From NCBI RefSeq assembly GCF_947632075.1, contig NZ_CANRNX010000016.1, forward strand, positions 1 to 38,551: a stretch of 38,551 bases of DNA, read 5' to 3'. Each line of letters opens with the position of its first letter. Within the stretch, counting starts at the first letter, position 1. This DNA comes from an uncultured Flavobacterium sp. Its GTDB lineage: Bacteria > Bacteroidota > Bacteroidia > Flavobacteriales > Flavobacteriaceae. The translations under genes and the position numbers were made by a program. The notes under the pieces are model-generated. The model did no database searches. It was not told the DNA's origin and worked only from the letters and a program-made list of their open reading frames with translations. Below are positions 33,660 through 38,551 of the stretch, piece by piece.

Positions 33660-34715
33660 ATGACAGATTATTTAATTGTTGGTGCAGGAATTGCAGGTTT
33701 GTGTTTTTCAGATTTTTGCTTAAAAAACAACAAAACCATTACCGTTATAGATAACCAAACAAGAACTTCTTCTAAAATTGCAGGCGGTATGTTCAATCCG
33801 GTTGTTCTAAAAAGATTTACTTCTATTTGGAATTCAGATGAGCAACTGGCTTTAGCAATGCCATTTTATAAATCTATTGAAGAGCAATTACAAACAAAGT
33901 TTTTGTATGAACTTCCAATATTTAGAAAATTCGCATCAGTAGAAGAACAAAATAATTGGTTTCATGCCTGTGACCAACCAACATTAAGTCATTTTTTAAA
34001 TGATAAAATTTCTAATGAAAAGATAAATCACATCAATTCGAATTTTGGATTTGGTGAAGTTTATAAAACCGGATTTTTAGATGTCAATAATTTTATAATT
34101 TCGTATCAAAAGTTTTTAAAAGATAACAACCTACTGCAAGTAGAAACTTTTAATTATAACACTATAGACTTTAAAGAAAATCATGTAATATATGATGGAA
34201 AAGCTTACAAGAATGTTGTTTTTGCTGAAGGTTTTTCAATGCTTAACAATCCATATTTTAATTACTTACCGCTTGACGGAACTAAAGGTGAATTATTAAT
34301 AGTTAAAATTCCAGAATTAAAATTAAAACAAATTGTAAAGTCAGGAGTTTTTATTATTCCATTCGGAAATGATTTATACAAAGTTGGAGCAACCTACAAT
34401 TGGCAAGATAAAACAGATAATCCAACAGAAGATGCCAAAGAAGAATTACTTACCGGTTTGCGCGAATTAATTGATTGTGATTTTGAAGTTGTTCAACATT
34501 TGGCAGGAATTCGACCAACAGTAAAAGATCGTCGCCCGTTAATAGGCACACACTATAAACACAAACAGCTTCATTTACTAAACGGATTAGGTACAAGAGG
34601 TGTTTTACTTGGCCCCTATTTGTCAGATTTATTATTTTCTAAAATCGAATTCGGAATTCCTTTAGACAATAATGTAGACATCAATCGTTACTATAAAAAA
34701 ATGCAACTTAAATAG
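33660..34715 (+). CDS. FAD-dependent oxidoreductase (DAO family)
   Basis: 351 residues with no signal peptide, so cytosolic. The N-terminal dinucleotide motif is YLIVGAGIAGLCFSDF (GxGxxG at 8-13), followed by IDNQTRTSSKIAGGMFNPVV, a flavin-contacting stretch of the D-amino-acid/glycine oxidase-like group. The C-terminal AGIRPTVKDRRPLIG and LNGLGTRGVLLGPYLSDLL regions close the FAD site. Substrate cannot be told; family members oxidise amines or amino acids. The ATG lies 5 nt after a possible TATATTTG -7 element, so the mRNA could be nearly leaderless. It is 20 nt upstream of the ABC-F gene and likely co-transcribed with it. Confidence 0.9.
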   Translation: MTDYLIVGAGIAGLCFSDFCLKNNKTITVIDNQTRTSSKIAGGMFNPVVLKRFTSIWNSDEQLALAMPFYKSIEEQLQTKFLYELPIFRKFASVEEQNNWFHACDQPTLSHFLNDKISNEKINHINSNFGFGEVYKTGFLDVNNFIISYQKFLKDNNLLQVETFNYNTIDFKENHVIYDGKAYKNVVFAEGFSMLNNPYFNYLPLDGTKGELLIVKIPELKLKQIVKSGVFIIPFGNDLYKVGATYNWQDKTDNPTEDAKEELLTGLRELIDCDFEVVQHLAGIRPTVKDRRPLIGTHYKHKQLHLLNGLGTRGVLLGPYLSDLLFSKIEFGIPLDNNVDINRYYKKMQLK

Positions 34716-34735
34716 TTGTTCAATATATTTTAAAA

Positions 34736-36655
34736 ATGTTAAACATACATAACTTATCAGTTTCCTTTTCAGGAGAATATTTATTTGAAAGCGTAACTTT
34801 TAGATTAGGAGCTGGAGATCGCGTTGGTTTAGTCGGAAAAAACGGAGCAGGTAAATCTACCATGCTTAAAATCTTATCGCGCGATGTTGCCCCAGATTCT
34901 GGAACAATTGCAACTGAAAAATCTTTACAAATTGGTTTTTTGCGTCAAGATGTAGATTTTGATTTGAGCAGAACCGTACTTGAAGAAGCTTATCAAGCTT
35001 TTGTAGAAATCAAAAAAACTGAAAAAGAAATCGCAGATGTTAATGAACAATTAGCAACAAGAACCGATTACGAAAGTGAAACTTATTCAGTAATTATCGA
35101 AAAATTAAGTGACTTAACGCATCATTTCGAAATTATTGGTGGATATAATTATGTTGGAAATACCGAGCGTGTACTTTTAGGTTTAGGTTTTAAACGTGAA
35201 GATTTCGATAAACTAACAGCAACCTTTTCTGGAGGTTGGAGAATGCGAATTGAATTAGCAAAATTATTACTTCAAAATAACGATTTATTGCTTTTAGATG
35301 AGCCAACCAACCACTTAGATATCGAAAGTATTATTTGGTTGGAATCTTATTTAAAAACATTTCCTGGAGCAGTAGTTATCGTTTCACACGATAAAATGTT
35401 CTTAGATAATGTAACCAATCGTACCATTGAGATTTCATTAGGAAAAATCTACGACTTCAATAAACCGTATTCACAATATTTAGTTTTGCGTGAAGAATTA
35501 CGTGAAATTCAATTAGCTGCCCAAAAAAATCAAGCAAAGAAAATTGAAGAAACCGAAAAGTTAATTTCTAAATTCCGTGCGAAAGCCACTAAAGCATCAA
35601 TGGCTCAATCTTTAATTAAAAAATTAGATAAGGTTGAACGTATCGAAGTTGATGAAGATGACAACTCTGTAATGAGCATAAATTTCCCGATTTCAGTAGT
35701 TCCAGGACGTGTAGTTATTGAAGCGAATCATTTTTCAAAAGCTTTTGATGAGAAGAAGATTTTAACAGACATTAATTTATTAGTTGAACGCGGATCAAAA
35801 ATTGCTTTTGTTGGTCAAAACGGACAAGGTAAATCTACTTTCATTAAAGCAATTATGAAAGAGTTTGATTACACTGGAGAAATTAAACTTGGTCATAACG
35901 TTCAATTAGGTTATTTTGCTCAAAATCAAGCGGAGTATTTAGATGGTGAGAAAACTATTTTAGACACGATGATTGATGCTGCTACAGATACCAATCGTTC
36001 TAAAGTACGTGATATGTTAGGGGCGTTCCTTTTCAGAGGTGATGATGTTGAGAAAAAAGTGAAAGTGCTTTCTGGAGGAGAGCGAAATCGTTTGGCGCTT
36101 TGTGTAATGCTTTTACGTCCGATTAATGTGCTTTTAATGGATGAGCCAACGAATCACTTAGATATTAAGTCTAAAAACGTTTTAAAAGCTGCTTTAAAGA
36201 ACTTTGAAGGAACTTTGTTATTGGTGTCTCACGATCGTGATTTCTTACAAGGAATGTCAGAAAAAGTGTATGAATTCAAAGATGAAAAAATCAAGGAATA
36301 TTTAGGTGATATCAATTATTTCTTAGAACAGCGTAATGTTGAAAACATGCGTGAATTTGAAAAAGTTGATGAAGTGAAAACTTCTAAATCTGAAGTGAAA
36401 AAAGAGGTAAAATCTTTAAGTTATGAAGATCAAAAAAAACTTAAAACACTTCAGAATAAACTGAGTAAAATTGAAAGTCAGATTTCAGAATTAGAAAAGA
36501 AAATCCAAAAAGATGATCAAGATTTAGCTGCGAATTACGAAAAGTTGATGAATGACTCTAATTTCTTTTCTCAATATGAAAAAAAGAAAAAAGACTTAGA
36601 ACAATTAATGTTGGACTGGGAAGAAGTACAAGAAGAAATTGAAACAAAATCATAG
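34736..36655 (+). CDS. ABC-F family ATP-binding protein (Uup/YdiF-like)
   Basis: 639 residues with two ABC domains and no membrane segment. Domain 1: Walker A GLVGKNGAGKST, signature FSGGWRMRIELAKLL, Walker B LLLLDEPTNHLD. Domain 2: Walker A GQNGQGKST, signature LSGGERNRLALCVML, Walker B VLLMDEPTNHLD. The inter-domain linker (about 245-325) is charged and helical, as in ABC-F proteins that contact the ribosome. The last ~95 residues form a Lys/Glu-rich coiled coil (YEDQKKLKTLQNKLSKIESQ), as in Uup-type members. Likely acts on ribosomes or nucleic acid rather than as a transporter; the exact subfamily is uncertain. It ends at a strong bidirectional hairpin. Confidence 0.95.
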   Translation: MLNIHNLSVSFSGEYLFESVTFRLGAGDRVGLVGKNGAGKSTMLKILSRDVAPDSGTIATEKSLQIGFLRQDVDFDLSRTVLEEAYQAFVEIKKTEKEIADVNEQLATRTDYESETYSVIIEKLSDLTHHFEIIGGYNYVGNTERVLLGLGFKREDFDKLTATFSGGWRMRIELAKLLLQNNDLLLLDEPTNHLDIESIIWLESYLKTFPGAVVIVSHDKMFLDNVTNRTIEISLGKIYDFNKPYSQYLVLREELREIQLAAQKNQAKKIEETEKLISKFRAKATKASMAQSLIKKLDKVERIEVDEDDNSVMSINFPISVVPGRVVIEANHFSKAFDEKKILTDINLLVERGSKIAFVGQNGQGKSTFIKAIMKEFDYTGEIKLGHNVQLGYFAQNQAEYLDGEKTILDTMIDAATDTNRSKVRDMLGAFLFRGDDVEKKVKVLSGGERNRLALCVMLLRPINVLLMDEPTNHLDIKSKNVLKAALKNFEGTLLLVSHDRDFLQGMSEKVYEFKDEKIKEYLGDINYFLEQRNVENMREFEKVDEVKTSKSEVKKEVKSLSYEDQKKLKTLQNKLSKIESQISELEKKIQKDDQDLAANYEKLMNDSNFFSQYEKKKKDLEQLMLDWEEVQEEIETKS

Positions 36656-36660
36656 TAAAG

Positions 36661-36694
36661 AAAAAACCTTTCTAAAATATAGAAAGGTTTTTTT
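36661..36694. terminator. Bidirectional terminator between ABC-F gene and der
   Basis: Perfect 10-bp arms AACCTTTCTA (36665-36674) and TAGAAAGGTT (36680-36689), loop AAATA. A-run on the left and T-run on the right, placed between two convergent genes with stops at 36655 and 36699. Confidence 0.93.
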
Positions 36695-36698
36695 ATTA

Positions 36699-38009
36699 TT
36701 ACTTCTGACGGAAATAGATATCGATTGGAACTCCTTCGAAATCATAAATTTCACGTAGTTTATTTTCAATAAATCTTTTGTACGGATCTTTTACATATTG
36801 TGGCAAATTAGCAAAGAAAACAAACTGTGGAATATCTGTTGGTAATTGCATACAATATTTAATTTTAATATACTTTCCTTTAATTGCTGGTGGCGGATTA
36901 CGCTCGATAATTGGCAACATTACTTCGTTAAATTTAGAAGTAGGAATACGATTTTTTCTACTTTCAAATACATGAACCGCAGTTTCTAAAGCTTTTAATA
37001 AACGTTGTTTAGTTAAAGCTGAAACAAAAAGAATTGGCACATCTGTAAAAGGAGAAATTTGCTCACGAATTTTACGTTCATATTCAACAGTAGTCATTGT
37101 GTCTTTTTCAACTAAATCCCACTTATTAACTAATATTACAATTCCTTTACGGTTTTTTTCAGCTAACCAGAAAATACTTTGGTCCTGACCTTCGAACCCA
37201 CGAGTTGCATCGATAACTAAAATACAAACATCTGCATGCTCAATGGCACGTACCGAACGCATAACAGAATAGAATTCTAAATCTTCTTTAACTTTAGCTT
37301 TACGACGGATACCGGCAGTATCTACTAAGTTAAATTCAAATCCAAAACGGTTGTATTTTGTATCAATTGCATCACGAGTTGTACCTGCAATATCCGTTAC
37401 CACAAAACGATCTTCACCAATTAATGCATTAATGAAACTTGATTTCCCAGCGTTTGGACGTCCAACAACTGCAAAACGAGGTAATTCTTCAGGGTTTTCA
37501 TCAACTTCAGGCAACTCAGGTAAAACTTCAACAATTTTATCTAATAAATCTCCTGTTCCACTTCCAGACATTCCAGAAATAGTAAAATATTCACCTAATC
37601 CTAAGTTATAAAATTCAAATGCATCGCTTTCACGTTTAGCATTATCAACTTTATTAACTGCTAAGATAACAGGTTTAGTAACTTTTCTTAATAATTTAGC
37701 AACTTCCGCATCCATTGGAGTAATTCCTTCTTCAACATCAACAACAAAAACAATTGCATCTGCTTCATCGATTGCTAATTCAACCTGACGACGGATTTCT
37801 CCTTCAAAAATATCATCAGATCCTTTTACGTAACCTCCGGTATCAATTACCGAAAATTCTTTTCCATTCCATTCACTCTTCCCGTAATTACGGTCACGTG
37901 TTACCCCAGAAACCGAATCAACAATAGCTTCTCGCCTTTGCACTAAACGGTTAAAAAAAGTAGATTTACCTACATTAGGTCTTCCAACTATGGCTACAAT
38001 ATTACTCAT
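36699..38009 (-). CDS. der: Ribosome-assembly GTPase Der (EngA)
   Basis: 436 residues with the diagnostic tandem GTPase domains. Domain 1: G1 [15 protein letters not shown]3 DTGGY, G4 NKVD. Domain 2: G1 [15 protein letters not shown]3 DTAGI, G4 NKWD. A KH-like domain closes the protein ([18 protein letters not shown] through [13 protein letters not shown]). It acts in 50S subunit maturation. It lies 30 nt downstream of era on the same strand, a gene order that puts two ribosome-assembly GTPases together. It ends at a bidirectional terminator. Confidence 0.98.
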   Translation of the reverse strand: MSNIVAIVGRPNVGKSTFFNRLVQRREAIVDSVSGVTRDRNYGKSEWNGKEFSVIDTGGYVKGSDDIFEGEIRRQVELAIDEADAIVFVVDVEEGITPMDAEVAKLLRKVTKPVILAVNKVDNAKRESDAFEFYNLGLGEYFTISGMSGSGTGDLLDKIVEVLPELPEVDENPEELPRFAVVGRPNAGKSSFINALIGEDRFVVTDIAGTTRDAIDTKYNRFGFEFNLVDTAGIRRKAKVKEDLEFYSVMRSVRAIEHADVCILVIDATRGFEGQDQSIFWLAEKNRKGIVILVNKWDLVEKDTMTTVEYERKIREQISPFTDVPILFVSALTKQRLLKALETAVHVFESRKNRIPTSKFNEVMLPIIERNPPPAIKGKYIKIKYCMQLPTDIPQFVFFANLPQYVKDPYKRFIENKLREIYDFEGVPIDIYFRQK

Positions 38010-38039
38010 ACTTATTCACTTATATATAAAGTGTAATTT

Positions 38040-38551
38040 TTATTTTTGATTATATCCGAATCTTCTTAATTGAAACGAATTATTTCTCCAGTCTTTATTT
38101 ACTTTAACAAACATCTCGATATGAACTTGTTTATCAAAGAATTTTTCTAACTCTTCACGAGCTTGCATTCCAATTTTTTTAATTGCTGCACCTTTATGCC
38201 CAATGATGATACCTTTTTGACTATCACGTTCAACCATGATAACCGCTTTAATTCTGATGATTTTTTCGTCTTCTTTAAATTCTTCTGTTTCGATTTCAAC
38301 AGCGTATGGAATCTCTTTATCGTAATTCAAAAGAATTTTTTCACGAATAATTTCATTAACAAAAAAACGTTCTGGTTTATCTGTTAATGAATCTTTAGGA
38401 TAATATGCAGGTGATTCTGGTAAAAGCTCAACAATTCTATCAAAAACTTCCTTCACATTAAATCCTTGTAAAGCAGAAATAGGATAAATTTCAGCGTTAG
38501 GAACTTGCTCTTTCCAAAGTGCAACTTGTTCTTCTAACTGCTCCTGGTTCG
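38040..38551 (-). CDS. era: GTPase Era, C-terminal part (5' end outside window)
   Basis: The frame stays open to the right edge, giving 169 visible residues; the G-domain start is off the window. A GTG at 38456 is internal, not the start: upstream codons continue family sequence (QVALWKEQVPNAEIYPISALQGFNVKEVFDRI). The visible part covers the end of the GTPase domain with the PISALQG G5 region, the LPESPAYYPKDSLTD linker, ERFFVNEIIREKIL, and the C-terminal KH domain with VERDSQKGIIIGHKGAAIKKIG. Era binds 16S rRNA near its 3' end during 30S assembly. It is followed by der after 30 nt. Confidence 0.96.
   Translation of the reverse strand, partial: NQEQLEEQVALWKEQVPNAEIYPISALQGFNVKEVFDRIVELLPESPAYYPKDSLTDKPERFFVNEIIREKILLNYDKEIPYAVEIETEEFKEDEKIIRIKAVIMVERDSQKGIIIGHKGAAIKKIGMQAREELEKFFDKQVHIEMFVKVNKDWRNNSFQLRRFGYNQK

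Noticed and set aside
38015..38035. Near-palindrome in the era-der gap
   Set aside because: Only 5-bp arms (CACTT/AAGTG) around an AT run, and no U-run; too weak to call a terminator or operator.
38040..38456. Stand-alone 138-residue gene starting at GTG 38456
   Set aside because: The frame continues upstream with typical Era sequence to the window edge; this is an internal codon of a truncated era gene.

Overview
The window is AT-rich chromosomal DNA from a gliding-type member of the Bacteroidota, almost certainly family Flavobacteriaceae; the genus cannot be fixed from sequence alone. Evidence: a complete gldK-gldL-gldM-gldN cluster (gliding motility / type IX secretion core), several TAnnTTTG promoter elements of the Bacteroidota type, signal peptides ending just before Gln, tandem Bacteroidota-style outer-membrane beta-barrel proteins, and a DUF5522 mini-protein. 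Nothing looks like a prophage, insertion sequence, CRISPR array, tRNA or rRNA. It reads as a conserved core region with a few poorly understood genes inserted.

Layout. 1-2707 (minus): a DUF4136 lipoprotein cut by the window edge, urocanate hydratase, an intergenic structured element, and a 53-residue Cys-rich DUF5522 protein. 2885-5910 (plus): a tight three-gene unit with 1-nt gaps (ACC deaminase/D-cysteine desulfhydrase-like enzyme, glucosaminidase-LysM lipoprotein, hemL), ended by a strong bidirectional hairpin. 5950-11589 (minus): two tandem paralogous outer-membrane barrels. 11686-12156 (minus): a CYTH protein, divergent from a Gcr-family membrane protein (12201-14228) that is followed by dinB. 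15379-18130 (minus): mtgA, then groEL and groES. 18275-22829 (minus): the operon miaB - sigma-54 activator - lptE - TPR-like protein - secG, which joins tRNA modification, a transcription factor, LPS export and protein export.

22986-24928 (plus): a two-gene cassette made of a SLOG domain fused to a YqiA-like alpha/beta hydrolase, translationally coupled to a WYL-domain regulator. A perfect 17-bp palindrome lies in the divergent promoter region before it. This is the best candidate for an uncharacterised system. 25060-33598 (plus): topA, an arginase-fold protein with substituted metal ligands, then gldKLMN. 33660-36655 (plus): an FAD oxidoreductase and an ABC-F ATPase. 36699-38551 (minus): der and the 3' part of era.

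Transcription units are well marked. I found nine stem-loop terminators, several of them bidirectional between convergent genes, and exact TAnnTTTG -7 elements before miaB, topA, mtgA, the DUF5522 gene and the 2885 operon. The longest gene-free stretch is under 200 bases. All functional calls come from motif recognition by eye; no database search was run.
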